DNA from: CAYSRC01 sp964433495
GTDB taxonomy: Bacteria > Bacillota > Clostridia > Oscillospirales > Ruminococcaceae
Direction: 5' to 3'
Length of the DNA stretch: 41,841 nucleotides
Assembly: GCA_964433495.1 (NCBI GenBank)
Contig: CAYSRC010000017.1
Location: 1-41,841 of the forward strand
The position numbers and the translations under genes were made by a program. Positions 1 to 8,185 of this stretch are shown one piece after another. The first letter of the stretch is position 1. Every line of letters starts with the position of its first letter. The notes beneath the pieces were generated by a model, which searched no databases, was not told the origin of the DNA, and saw nothing but the letters and a program-made list of their open reading frames with translations.

Positions 1-36
1 ATCAGCGGACAGAACGGACGGAGCAATCTTAACCAT
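1..36 (-). CDS. rpe: Ribulose-phosphate 3-epimerase, 5' end only
   Basis: Only the first 12 codons are inside the window, reading MVKIAPSVLSAD. This is the characteristic N-terminus of ribulose-phosphate 3-epimerase, the TIM-barrel enzyme that interconverts ribulose-5-phosphate and xylulose-5-phosphate in the pentose phosphate pathway. The ATG (34-36) is preceded by a strong ribosome site, gaggtgg at 43-49, with 6 nt spacing. The position directly downstream of rsgA on the same strand is the usual Firmicute order rsgA-rpe. A terminator and a repeat array lie between rsgA and this gene, so it may have its own promoter; I could not find a convincing one. The gene continues beyond the window start. 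Confidence 0.85.
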   Translation of the reverse strand, partial: MVKIAPSVLSAD

Positions 37-134
37 AGCTAACCACCTCGGAATTATTGTAAAAAATCTGCGTTTGCAGTCGTTTTTATCAAAGCGCGTT
101 CCGCGCAAAGCACCGCCGCGCGTCGGGGCCTAAA

Positions 135-165
135 GCTTACACCCATCCCTCGGGTCACAAGCCCG
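135..165 (+). repeat. Dispersed repeat module J, copy 1
   Basis: A stretch of about 30 bp with the pattern aaaGYTTRCRCCCWTCCCT followed by YGGGTCRCRTGC. It recurs at 41402-41431 and 41697-41728, at the opposite end of the window. It abuts the hairpin array at 236-333, just as the third copy abuts an array. The small palindrome at its centre (ccctcggg here, ccccgggg and cccttggg in the other copies) varies with both sides changing together. Confidence 0.6.
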
Positions 166-235
166 ACGGAGGGGTTGACTGTACAAGGATTTGTCGTCTG
201 AAAAGGCTTCCTGTCGTAATCCCTGCTTGCGTCTT

Positions 236-333
236 ACAAACCCTCCGCCGCGGCTTTGCCGCGACAGGCCCTGCATACTCCCGCAGGGTCTGCCGAACGC
301 CGTTCCGATTGCGTTCGGCCCTCCCTGTTCCAA
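236..333 (-). repeat. Modular hairpin array A (rsgA-rpe gap)
   Basis: Three consecutive hairpins: 249-263 (stem cgcgg, loop cttt g), 269-288 (ccctgc-atactccc-gcaggg) and 292-319 (8-bp stem gccgaacg, loop ccgttccgattg). The second and third loops match the two loop classes seen in the arrays at 37597-37915 and 40966-41271. Read on the minus strand the order matches the array that begins near 41731. No ORF here looks like a gene. Confidence 0.8.
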
Positions 334-348
334 ATCCCCGCCGGGCAC

Positions 349-388
349 AAAAAAGCCCCCGCGGCGCAAAGTTCAAAGCGCCGCGGGG
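349..388 (-). terminator. Rho-independent terminator after rsgA
   Basis: A perfect 11-bp GC stem (357-367 with 378-388, arm ccccgcggcgc) around a 10-nt loop. On the minus strand it is followed by gcTTTTTT (349-354). It lies 24 nt after the rsgA stop and probably ends the long operon from yicC to rsgA, or attenuates it before rpe. Confidence 0.85.
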
Positions 389-411
389 ACAAACCCGCGC
401 AAAACCGGCTG

Positions 412-1278
412 TCAGTCGTACCGCGACTGATAGCCTTTTTTTATCTCGTCATAGATTTCGCAGTAGCTTTTGTGCCTGCTCGGCTCAATCTCCCCCGCGT
501 CGAGCGCCCGTAAAACCGAGCACCCCTTTTCGACGGTGTGCGAGCAGTCGGCAAAGCGGCAGCCCTCGGCGTGCCGCGCGATGTCGCGAAACCACCCGGC
601 CACCTCGTCCGGCTCGGACGCGTGCCGCAGCGTCTCAAACGACGCGAAGCCGGGCGTATCCGCCAAAAAGCCGCCCGCGAACTCGTACAGCTCGACCGCG
701 CGGGTCGTGTGCCTGCCGCGCCCGAGCTTTTTGCTCGTCTCGCCCGTCTTGAGCTCGAGCCCGCCGCTTATCCCGTTTAACAGCGTCGACTTGCCCGCGC
801 CGCTGTTGCCGATGACAACGGCAATCCCGCCCGAGGCGACCGCCCGCAGCTCGTCGAGTGCGCGGTCCGAGTGGGTGTCGACGACCTTGAAGCCCGCGCT
901 GCGATAGATCTTGATCAGCTCGTCCGCAGGCGCGAGGTCGGTCTTGGTGAACACGACAACCGGCTCGACCCCCACCCGTTCGCACGCCGCCGTCATGCGG
1001 TCGATGACAAGGGTCGAGGGCTTGGGGTCGACCGTCGACACCACCAGCAGCGCAGCCGAGACGTTCGCGATGGGCGGGCGCGCAAAAAAGTTGCGGCGCT
1101 CCCGGATTTCACTGACCACATATCCGCCCTCTTCGCCCTCGACGCGCACCCTGTCACCCGCAAGCGGTGTGACGCCGCGCCTGCGGAAGATTCCCTTTGC
1201 TTTGCACTCCAAAACGCCGTCGGCGGTTTTTACATAGTAAAAGCCGCCGATGCCCTTGATGATTATTCCGTCCGCCAT
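412..1278 (-). CDS. rsgA: Ribosome small-subunit-dependent GTPase RsgA
   Basis: Circularly permuted GTPase that binds the 30S subunit and aids late 16S rRNA maturation and release of assembly factors. The 288-residue product has an N-terminal OB-fold region (about 1-70), then GTPase motifs in permuted order: G4 TKTD at 111-114, G1 GNSGAGKS at 157-164, G3 DTPG at 207-210. A C-terminal zinc finger uses C240, C245, H247 and C253. The length is normal for the family. ATG start at 1278. It follows prkC on the same strand, the conserved Firmicute neighbourhood in which kinase, phosphatase and RsgA sit together; RsgA is a known PrkC substrate in Bacillus. A strong terminator follows the stop. Confidence 0.95.
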   Translation of the reverse strand: MADGIIIKGIGGFYYVKTADGVLECKAKGIFRRRGVTPLAGDRVRVEGEEGGYVVSEIRERRNFFARPPIANVSAALLVVSTVDPKPSTLVIDRMTAACERVGVEPVVVFTKTDLAPADELIKIYRSAGFKVVDTHSDRALDELRAVASGGIAVVIGNSGAGKSTLLNGISGGLELKTGETSKKLGRGRHTTRAVELYEFAGGFLADTPGFASFETLRHASEPDEVAGWFRDIARHAEGCRFADCSHTVEKGCSVLRALDAGEIEPSRHKSYCEIYDEIKKGYQSRYD

Positions 1279-1332
1279 ACAAAACCGCCGTCCTAAATAA
1301 GTCGCCGTCCGATCTGTGGGGCGTTCCGGCCG

Positions 1333-3432
1333 TCACGGGGTAGTGTTGCTACCACCGCCGGGATTGTTGGGGTCGGTGGGGTCGGTGGGGTCGGTGGGGT
1401 CGGTGGGGTCGGTGGGGTTGGTGGGGTTGGTGTCCACCGCCGGGGGCGTAAAGGACACCACGCTCGGATCAAAGGTGTTCTCCTGCGGGCATTCACGCAC
1501 CGCCCATGCCGCCACAAAGCGATAGAGCGGCTGGTCGTTAACCTTGACCTCGTATATGACATCCTTATCGGTCGCCTCAAAGGTAAAGTTTACCCTCTCG
1601 CCGGGATTGACGCTTTGCTTGTGTATCTCGATGCCGTCCGCATAGATGTGCATCTCAAACGGGCCGGAGGATCCCGCGACGGTGTACGGCATATCGAAGT
1701 CGAGGGGATACTTCTGCATCCCGTTGCTCACCACGAGGTCGATCTTGGTGCCGGCGGTGACGCGGCTGCCCTCGGTCACGCTCTGCGAGAGCACGGTGCC
1801 CTTGGGCGCCTCGTCGCTTTGGAAGGTCACCGCCCCGATTGCGAGCCCTGCGACGGCGAGGTCGCCCCGCGCGTCCTCGTACAGCTTGCCCACCACCTGC
1901 GGGACGGGGACGCTCGTCGCGTCCATCGACGCCATCGTGTTGATATACAGCACCACCGTGCTGCCCGTCTCGACCGAGGTCAGCCCGATGGGGTCGGTCT
2001 CGACGACTTTGTTGCTGCCGTAGGTCGGGTCGCTCTTCTGCTCCATGAGCACAACCAGCTTCATGCCGCGCAAAAGCTGCGCCGCCTCGCCCGAGGTCAT
2101 GCCCACGACGTCGGGCACAGACACCGTCTCGGGCCCCTTGCTGACATAGAGGGTCACCCTGCTGCCCTCCTTGATGGTCTTGGGAGGATAGGGGCGCTGG
2201 TCAAACACGGTGCCGACGGGGTAGTCGGCGTTGTACTCCTCAATCACCGTGAAGTCAAAGTTCTGCGTATTGCCCGCGCGCACAGAGTCTATCGTCATCG
2301 TGCTGTAGTTGGGCAGCTCGACATCGGCGCGCTCACCCTCAAACAGCCCGAACGCCATCGACAGCAGCACCACAGTGCAGATGACGCACGCCGCGGTGAC
2401 GCCCAAAAGCAGCGCGGTCGTAATGCTTCCCCTTCTGCGCTTGCCCTTTTTGGACGCCGCGCTCGCGCTCGGCTTCTCCCTCTTTGCGCTCTTTTTTCTT
2501 TCGCCTGTGCTTTTAACGGTCTTTTCCCCCTGCCCGTCGTTTATGCCGAAGCTGATGTCGGGCTCGTTGTCGCCCGTCAGGTACTTGTACGCAAAGACGG
2601 CGCTCGGGTTTTTCTTGAACTCGTCGATGTCCCTCAACATCTGCGAGGCCGACTGATACCGCCTCTCGGGGTCCTTTGCCATCGCCTTGAGGGTGATCTC
2701 CTCGAGGCCCTCGGGGATGTCGGGGACGATCTCGCGCGGCCGCACCGCCTCGTCCGAAATCTGCTTGAGCGCGACCGACACCGCGCTGTCCGACTGGAAC
2801 GGCAGCTCGCCCGTCAGCATCTCATACATCATGATGCCGACGCTGTAGATGTCGGATTTGGCGTCGGTGGCCTCGCCCCTCGCCTGCTCGGGGCTGATGT
2901 AGTGGACCGAGCCTATCGCCTTGTTGGTGGTGGTGCGGGTCTCGCTGCGCGAAAAGCGCGCGATTCCGAAATCCATCACCCTTATCGAGCCGTCCTGCAT
3001 GAGCATGATGTTCTGCGGCTTGATGTCCCTGTGGACGATGCCGCGGTCGTGCGCGTGCTGCAAAGCGCGCAGGATCTGCACGGTAAAGTGTATCGTGTCC
3101 TTCCAGCCCAGCGGCTTGCGGTGGTCGATATACTCCTTGAGGGTGATGCCCTCGAGATACTCCATCACGATATACAGGATCTTATCCGAGAAGTTGACGT
3201 CAAACACCCTGACGATGTTGTCGTGCGAGAGCATCCCCACCGCCTTGGACTCGTTTTTAAACCGGCGGACAAGCTCCTCGTTGTCCAAAAACTCCTCGCG
3301 CAGGATCTTGACCGCGACCTCGCGGTTCTCAAGCCTGTCGTTCGCGCGGTAGACGTTTGCCATGCCGCCCGCACCGATGAGCTCGACAATCTCATAGCGC
3401 CCGTCGAGGCGCTTGCCGATATAGTTTTCCAT
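1333..3432 (-). CDS. prkC: PASTA-domain Ser/Thr protein kinase (PrkC/Stk1 type)
   Basis: Membrane-anchored eukaryotic-type kinase that senses peptidoglycan fragments or lipid II through extracellular PASTA repeats. In 699 residues: kinase domain about 10-275 with glycine loop GAGGMA, lysine K42, HRDIKPQN (catalytic D136) and DFG (D154); a basic juxtamembrane segment (about 310-336); one membrane helix (about 337-363); three PASTA domains (about 371-437, 438-507, 508-575); and a beta-rich C-terminal module. The protein ends in a low-complexity tail of NPT/DPT repeats, then Gly-rich and Thr-rich residues. The partner phosphatase prpC lies 19 nt upstream. Start at ATG 3432 with an aggtctcag-type ribosome site, weaker than for most genes here. 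Confidence 0.95.
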   Translation of the reverse strand: MENYIGKRLDGRYEIVELIGAGGMANVYRANDRLENREVAVKILREEFLDNEELVRRFKNESKAVGMLSHDNIVRVFDVNFSDKILYIVMEYLEGITLKEYIDHRKPLGWKDTIHFTVQILRALQHAHDRGIVHRDIKPQNIMLMQDGSIRVMDFGIARFSRSETRTTTNKAIGSVHYISPEQARGEATDAKSDIYSVGIMMYEMLTGELPFQSDSAVSVALKQISDEAVRPREIVPDIPEGLEEITLKAMAKDPERRYQSASQMLRDIDEFKKNPSAVFAYKYLTGDNEPDISFGINDGQGEKTVKSTGERKKSAKREKPSASAASKKGKRRRGSITTALLLGVTAACVICTVVLLSMAFGLFEGERADVELPNYSTMTIDSVRAGNTQNFDFTVIEEYNADYPVGTVFDQRPYPPKTIKEGSRVTLYVSKGPETVSVPDVVGMTSGEAAQLLRGMKLVVLMEQKSDPTYGSNKVVETDPIGLTSVETGSTVVLYINTMASMDATSVPVPQVVGKLYEDARGDLAVAGLAIGAVTFQSDEAPKGTVLSQSVTEGSRVTAGTKIDLVVSNGMQKYPLDFDMPYTVAGSSGPFEMHIYADGIEIHKQSVNPGERVNFTFEATDKDVIYEVKVNDQPLYRFVAAWAVRECPQENTFDPSVVSFTPPAVDTNPTNPTDPTDPTDPTDPTDPNNPGGGSNTTP
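1369..1431 (+). repeat. 9-bp tandem repeat in the 3' end of prkC
   Basis: Seven head-to-tail 9-bp units on the plus strand: five ggggtcggt followed by two ggggttggt. On the coding strand they encode five Asp-Pro-Thr and two Asn-Pro-Thr triplets at the extracellular C-terminus of the kinase. Unit gain or loss would keep frame. Confidence 0.95.
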
Positions 3433-3451
3433 AATCTGAGACCTCCGTTCC

Positions 3452-4183
3452 TCAGGCCTTTAAGACCACGGCCGTGATGTTGTCATAGCCGCCCGCCTCA
3501 ACAGCCCTTTTTACCATGGCTTCGGCGCAGCCGTAAAAATCCTCCGCCTTCGCCATCCTCTCAAGCTCTCTGTCCTCGATCATATTTGAAAGACCGTCGC
3601 TGCACAGCAGAAGCATGTCCCCTCCCGCGAGCTTGACGCGGTTTTTGTCCGTTTTAAGTTCTCCGTCGACGCCGACGGCGCTCGTGATTATGTTCTTGTT
3701 GGGGTGGATCCTCGCCTGCTCGGGCGTTATCTTGCCGCAGTCCAAAAGCTCCTGCACGATCGAATGATCCTTAGTTATCTGCTTAATCCCCTTTTTGGTT
3801 ATGTGGTACGCCCTGCTGTCCCCGGCGTGGATAATCTCGGCGACGCCGTCGCGCACGATGACGCACACGACCGTCGTGCCCATCGTCACGGGGTTTTCGG
3901 GGTCGCCCGAGCTGCGCTCGAGGATCATCCTGTTGCACCGTCTGACCGTCTCGCTCAAAAACTCCTCGAGCCCCGCCTCGGACAGGATGTCGGGCACCCG
4001 CTCGCTTATCTCGCGTCTGAACGTCTCGGCGGTCAGTCTGCTCGCCGCGCCGCCGTCGGCGCCGCCGCCCATGCCGTCGCACAGCACCGCCCAGTAGGTG
4101 TCGTCGGCGAGCCTACCGGCAAGGTAATAGTCCTGGTTCTCCCCGTGGCGAAGCCCCGGGTCGGTGTATGCGGTGAGTATCAC
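3452..4183 (-). CDS. prpC: PP2C-family Ser/Thr phosphatase (PrpC/Stp)
   Basis: Metal-dependent phosphatase that reverses phosphorylation by the adjacent PrkC kinase. The 243-residue product shows the PPM/PP2C metal motifs in order: ENQD (15-18), DGMGG (36-40), GDSRAY (121-126), SDG (195-197) and GGYDN (231-235), so all metal ligands look intact. GTG start at 4183 chosen because a strong gaggagg site lies about 8 nt upstream. The gene ends 19 nt before prkC and follows rlmN by 42 nt, the canonical rlmN-prpC-prkC-rsgA order. Confidence 0.95.
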   Translation of the reverse strand: MILTAYTDPGLRHGENQDYYLAGRLADDTYWAVLCDGMGGGADGGAASRLTAETFRREISERVPDILSEAGLEEFLSETVRRCNRMILERSSGDPENPVTMGTTVVCVIVRDGVAEIIHAGDSRAYHITKKGIKQITKDHSIVQELLDCGKITPEQARIHPNKNIITSAVGVDGELKTDKNRVKLAGGDMLLLCSDGLSNMIEDRELERMAKAEDFYGCAEAMVKRAVEAGGYDNITAVVLKA

Positions 4184-4225
4184 CCTGCCGCCTCCTCTCT
4201 AAAAACCGTAACAGCGCGCCGCTGT

Positions 4226-5260
4226 TTAATTATTGTCGATATAATCCCGTCTTAACTGCCCGCACGCGGCGTTTATGTCATCGCCGAGCGTCCTGCGCAC
4301 CGTGGCGTTTATGGAAAGCGCCCTGAGACCCCGGCAGAATTCCTCCGCGCAGGCCCTCGACGCGCCGTAGCCGGTGCCCTGCACCGTGTTGACCGGGATG
4401 AGGTTGACGTGCGCGCCCGTCCCGCGCAAGAGCCCCGCGAGCTTTTTGAGGTCGTCGTCCGAATCGTTTTCACCGCGGATGACCGCGTACTCGAACGTCA
4501 CCCTTCGCCCCGTCGTCTCGGCGTAGCGCCGGCAGGCGGGCAGGAGCTCGCCGAGGCCCCACCGGCGGTTTACCGGCATGAGCTCACTTCGCTTTTTGTC
4601 GTCGGCGCTGTGCAGCGAAACCGAGAGCGTCAGCTGAAGCCTGAGCTGTGCAAGCCTCAATATCCCGGGCACGACGCCGCAGGTGGACAGCGCGACCGCC
4701 CTGTTGGCGAGCCCCGCGCCCCGCTTGTCGGTGACAAGCTCGTAAAACCGCAGCACCGCGTCAAAGTTGTCAAGCGGCTCGCCGATGCCCATGAGCACCA
4801 CGCTGTCCGCCCGCTCGCCCGTCTCGCGCTCGGCCGCGTACAGCTGGCCCAAAATCTCGCCCGCGGTGAGGCTTCGCGCAAAGCCCGCGTGCGCGGACGC
4901 GCAAAAGCTGCACCCCATGCGGCAGCCCGCCTGCGACGACAGGCACACCGACATGCCGTGATTGTAGCGCATCGCGACCGTCTCGACGCAGTTGCCGTCG
5001 CGAAGGCGCAGCAGCAGCTTTACCGTCCCGTCGCGGGAGCGCAGCCTTTTGACGGTCTCCGGCAGCGAGATGTCGCACATCTCCGAAAGCCGCCCCCGCA
5101 GCTCGAGCGGCAGCTCGCTCATCGCGGAAAAATCGTCGCGCCGCTCGCGGTTGAGCCGCGCATAAATCTGCCCCGCCCTGTATTTCGGCAGCCCCATCGA
5201 GACGACAAACGCCTCGAGCTCGGGCAGATTCATCGACCGCAGGTCGATGTTGTCTATCAT
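4226..5260 (-). CDS. rlmN: 23S rRNA (adenine-2503-C2)/tRNA methyltransferase RlmN
   Basis: Radical-SAM enzyme that methylates C2 of A2503 in 23S rRNA and A37 of some tRNAs. In 344 residues the iron-sulfur cluster motif CRMGCSFC gives C113, C117 and C120. GEPLDN follows, then HSADD and an ELMPVNRRW segment, with the C-terminal DINAACGQL holding the conserved resolving cysteine. ATG 5260 starts 1 nt after the rsmB stop (5262-5264). A TTG at 5278 would add six residues and overlap rsmB; I prefer the ATG, though neither start has a strong ribosome site, which suggests translational coupling to rsmB. Confidence 0.94.
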   Translation of the reverse strand: MIDNIDLRSMNLPELEAFVVSMGLPKYRAGQIYARLNRERRDDFSAMSELPLELRGRLSEMCDISLPETVKRLRSRDGTVKLLLRLRDGNCVETVAMRYNHGMSVCLSSQAGCRMGCSFCASAHAGFARSLTAGEILGQLYAAERETGERADSVVLMGIGEPLDNFDAVLRFYELVTDKRGAGLANRAVALSTCGVVPGILRLAQLRLQLTLSVSLHSADDKKRSELMPVNRRWGLGELLPACRRYAETTGRRVTFEYAVIRGENDSDDDLKKLAGLLRGTGAHVNLIPVNTVQGTGYGASRACAEEFCRGLRALSINATVRRTLGDDINAACGQLRRDYIDNN

Positions 5261-5261
5261 T

Positions 5262-6545
5262 TTACCACATTCTTTCAAAAGTTGCTATAAAAAAGCCCTC
5301 GGGACTTTCGGTCTCGGGCAAAAAAATGCGGTATTTTTCGCCGTTGTCCGCAAAAACGGGCTTAAACCCAACGTGCGCCGACAAAAAGGCGTCGGCTGTC
5401 TCTTCGTTTTCGCGCCGGTCGACGGTGCAGGTCGAGTACACGACCCTGCCGCCCCGCTTCACCAGGCGCGCCGCGTTGTCGAGGATAGCCCGCTGGGTGC
5501 GCAAAAGCTCGGGCGTGCGCCCGGGGGCCTTTAAACGCAGCTCGGGCTTGGTGCAGATCTCGCCGTAGCCCGAGCAGGGCACGTCGCACAGCACCCGGTC
5601 AAAGCCGTCCGCATCCTCATAATCCCTCGCGTCGGCCCGCTTCACCGCGATCGACGCTATCCCCTCGCGCCGCGCCGAAGCCTCGATGAGCTTAAGCCGC
5701 GAGTCGTAGATGTCGAGGGCGACGATCTCCCCCTCGTCCCCCATCAGCTGCGCCGCCGTCAGCGCCTTGCCGCCCGGCGCGGCGCACATGTCGAGCACCC
5801 GCTCGCCCCTTTTGGGGTCGAGCGCCCACACCGCGCGCTGGGCGCACAGGCTTTGCAGCCGCGCCCTGCCGCTCAAGAGCTCGGCGCTGTGCAGATAGTC
5901 CCCGCTCTCGACGACAAGCGCACCCTCGAGCCCCGCGCGCCTTGCCCGCACACCCTCGCGGGCGAGACCGCTTATCACCGCGTCCTCGTCGCTCAGCAGG
6001 GTGTTCACCCGCAGGGCGGGCCTGCCGCGCGAGAGCATCCCGCGCATGATGCCGTCGGCGCGCTCGCCGTACTGCGAAACAAGCAGCTCGACCAGCTCGC
6101 CGCACAGCGAAAAGGCGACGCTCTTCGCCTCCTTTTCGTCCTCGATAAGATCAATGGGCCCCGTGCCGTCCGCGGCGGCCCTTCTCAAAACGGCGTTGAC
6201 GAGGGGGGCCGCAGACGACTTTTTGAGCGCGCGGCAGAGGTTGACGCTCTCGTTCACCGCCGCGCGCACGGGCACCCCGTCCATATAAAGACACTGGTAC
6301 AGCCCGAGGCGAAGCGCCGCCCGCACCTCGGGGTCGAGCGCGCCGACCCCCTTTTTGAGGTGACGATCCAAAAGCCGGTCGAGCGTCACCGCCCGCTCGA
6401 GCGCGCCGTACACAAGGGCGGTGCAAAACGCCGCATCCCGCGCGTCAAGCCCCTCGGCCCGCCTTTTGAGCGCGAGGTTGGAGAAAGCGCCCCTCTCCAC
6501 CTCGACAAGGCACCTCGCCGCCTCGAGCCTCGCGCGGTCAATCAC
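5262..6545 (-). CDS. rsmB: 16S rRNA (cytosine-967-C5)-methyltransferase RsmB
   Basis: SAM-dependent rRNA methyltransferase with an N-terminal NusB-like RNA-binding domain (about 1-130) and a C-terminal Rossmann methyltransferase domain. In the 427-residue product the SAM loop is DMCAAPGGK (252-260), the catalytic pair is DVPCSG (C324) and STCT (C373). GTG start at 6545 chosen because IDRARLEAARCLVEVE is where the family alignment begins, and because the GTG overlaps the stop of the upstream metallopeptidase gene by 8 nt (GTGATTGA). The open frame runs further upstream, but that part lies inside the neighbour. Belongs to the rRNA and translation block of the operon. Confidence 0.94.
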   Translation of the reverse strand: MIDRARLEAARCLVEVERGAFSNLALKRRAEGLDARDAAFCTALVYGALERAVTLDRLLDRHLKKGVGALDPEVRAALRLGLYQCLYMDGVPVRAAVNESVNLCRALKKSSAAPLVNAVLRRAAADGTGPIDLIEDEKEAKSVAFSLCGELVELLVSQYGERADGIMRGMLSRGRPALRVNTLLSDEDAVISGLAREGVRARRAGLEGALVVESGDYLHSAELLSGRARLQSLCAQRAVWALDPKRGERVLDMCAAPGGKALTAAQLMGDEGEIVALDIYDSRLKLIEASARREGIASIAVKRADARDYEDADGFDRVLCDVPCSGYGEICTKPELRLKAPGRTPELLRTQRAILDNAARLVKRGGRVVYSTCTVDRRENEETADAFLSAHVGFKPVFADNGEKYRIFLPETESPEGFFIATFERMW

Positions 6546-7227
6546 GTCTGCCGCGCCCGCCGAACAGCAGAACCAGCCGCAGCAGGTTTGCCACCGACAT
6601 CGCGAGCGCCGCGACATAGGTCAGCGCGGCCGCGCGCAGCACCTTTTTTGCGCCCGCAAGCTCCTCGTCGGTCATAATCCCGGCGCGCTCAAGGGACGCT
6701 ATCGCCCGTGCGCTCGCATCAAACTCGACGGGCAGCGTCACGAACTGAAAGACCGTCGACGCCGAAAAGAGCACGATGCCCAACGTGACGAGCGACTGCA
6801 TCCCCATAAACAGGCCGATGAGCAGCACGGGCCACGCGGCGCCCGCCCCGATGTTGCATATCGGGATAATCGCCGCCCGCAGCTTGATAGGCGCATAGCC
6901 CACGGCGTACTGCACCGCGTGCCCCGCCTCGTGGGCCGCAACGCCCGCCGACGCCACCGACGCCGCGCCGAAGGTCGCGTCGGACAGGTTTATCACGTTC
7001 GTCCGCGGGTCATAGTGGTCGGTAAGCTTCCCCGCGACGCGCCCGATGCCGACCCCGGCGACGCCGTTGAACCGAAGCACCGCGTCGGCCGCCGCGGCCC
7101 CGGTGAGCCCGCGGGACAGCGCGACCGAGCTGTAGCGATTAAAGGTCGACTGCACGTACAGCTGCGCCGCGAGGGTGAGCAGATACGCCGGCAGCACAAG
7201 AACAATGTAGTAGATATCCATAAGCAT
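6538..7227 (-). CDS. YugP-type neutral zinc metallopeptidase, membrane
   Basis: DUF2268/YugP-like (peptidase M-fold, Zn_peptidase_2) membrane protein of 229 residues. An N-terminal hydrophobic segment (about 5-25) is followed by a zinc motif HEAGH at 99-103 within AAHEAGHAVQYA, and then at least two further membrane segments, including one with WPVLLIGLFMG. The substrate is not known for this family. Start at ATG 7227 with ggag 4-5 nt upstream; ATG 7221 is a possible alternative two codons in. Its position between fmt and rsmB is common in Clostridia. Its stop overlaps the rsmB GTG, indicating coupled translation. Confidence 0.9.
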   Translation of the reverse strand: MLMDIYYIVLVLPAYLLTLAAQLYVQSTFNRYSSVALSRGLTGAAAADAVLRFNGVAGVGIGRVAGKLTDHYDPRTNVINLSDATFGAASVASAGVAAHEAGHAVQYAVGYAPIKLRAAIIPICNIGAGAAWPVLLIGLFMGMQSLVTLGIVLFSASTVFQFVTLPVEFDASARAIASLERAGIMTDEELAGAKKVLRAAALTYVAALAMSVANLLRLVLLFGGRGRRD

Positions 7228-7267
7228 TTTTCTCCGAAAACAGTCCCGTCACAGGGCCGAATGCCCC

Positions 7268-8185
7268 TCAGGGTTCGATTATATCGCCGGCCCCCAGCCT
7301 TCTGCCGGCCGCCCACTGGTCGCCGCTCATAAGCGACGAGCTCTCGGGCTTCACCTCAAGCAGCGCGACCGCGCCGCCGCGCGCCGCGACGGTCAGCGGC
7401 TTAAAGGACAATATCTCGCCGGGCCGGCCCTCGCCGTCCGACAGCGCGCAGCGCACCACCTTGACGCGCTTGCCCCACGCCGTGAACTCGGCCACGGGCC
7501 AGATGCACAGCGCCCGCACCCGGTTGAAGATGTCCCGCGCGCCGTCGGCGAAGGTAAAGGGTGCAAGCTCTTTTGTGAGCGGCGGCGCAAAGCTCGCCTC
7601 GCTCTCGTCCTGCGGACGCCGCCGCGCCCTGCCGCTTTCGATGTCGCCGAGAACCTTGACAATCAGCTCGGCCCCCTCTTCGGCGCTCTTTTTAAAGAGG
7701 CTCGCGGCGTCGTCCTCGTCGCCGATGTCGATGGGCCGCACATCGATGATGTCGCCCGCGTCGAGCTCGCGCGCCATGTACATCGCGGTGACGCCCGTCC
7801 GCTTTTCACCGCAAAGCAGCGCGTGCTGGATGGGCGCGGCCCCCCTGTATTTGGGCAGCAGCGAGACGTGGACGTTGACGCTGCCGAGTCTCGGGGCCGC
7901 GAGCACATCGTCGGGCAGCAGCCTGCCGTAGGCGGCCACGACGGTGATGTCGGCCCCCGACGCGCGCACGATGTCGGCTGCCGAGCCGTCCCGCAGCTTG
8001 ACGGGCTGGAACACCGGGATGCCGAGCTCCTGCGCCGCTGTCTTGACGGGGGGCGCGGTCAGGACGCCCTTTCTGCCGACAGGCTTGTCGGGCTGGCAGA
8101 ACACGCCCACGACCTCGTGCGCCCGCGCGATCCTGCCGAGGATGTGCGCCGCTATCTCGGGCGTACCCATAAAAAACACCTTCAT
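7268..8185 (-). CDS. fmt: Methionyl-tRNA formyltransferase
   Basis: Transfers formyl from 10-formyl-THF to Met-tRNA(fMet) for translation initiation. The 305-residue product starts MKVFFMGTPEIAAHIL and contains the folate-binding signature SLLPKYRGAAPIQ with the catalytic Asn-x-His just before it (NVHVSLLP), followed by the C-terminal OB-like tRNA-binding domain. Length is typical. The ATG (8183-8185) directly abuts the def stop (8186-8188), so def and fmt, enzymes that add and remove the same formyl group, are translationally linked. Confidence 0.96.
   Translation of the reverse strand: MKVFFMGTPEIAAHILGRIARAHEVVGVFCQPDKPVGRKGVLTAPPVKTAAQELGIPVFQPVKLRDGSAADIVRASGADITVVAAYGRLLPDDVLAAPRLGSVNVHVSLLPKYRGAAPIQHALLCGEKRTGVTAMYMARELDAGDIIDVRPIDIGDEDDAASLFKKSAEEGAELIVKVLGDIESGRARRRPQDESEASFAPPLTKELAPFTFADGARDIFNRVRALCIWPVAEFTAWGKRVKVVRCALSDGEGRPGEILSFKPLTVAARGGAVALLEVKPESSSLMSGDQWAAGRRLGAGDIIEP

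Noticed and set aside
37..130. A separate promoter for rpe
   Set aside because: TACAAT occurs on the minus strand in the leader, but no -35 at 16-18 nt; TTGATA is 25 nt away.
1615..3477. 620-codon plus-strand ORF opposite prkC
   Set aside because: Antisense to a well-supported kinase; composition is Arg/His/Leu-rich as expected of a shadow frame in GC-rich DNA; no domain or ribosome site.
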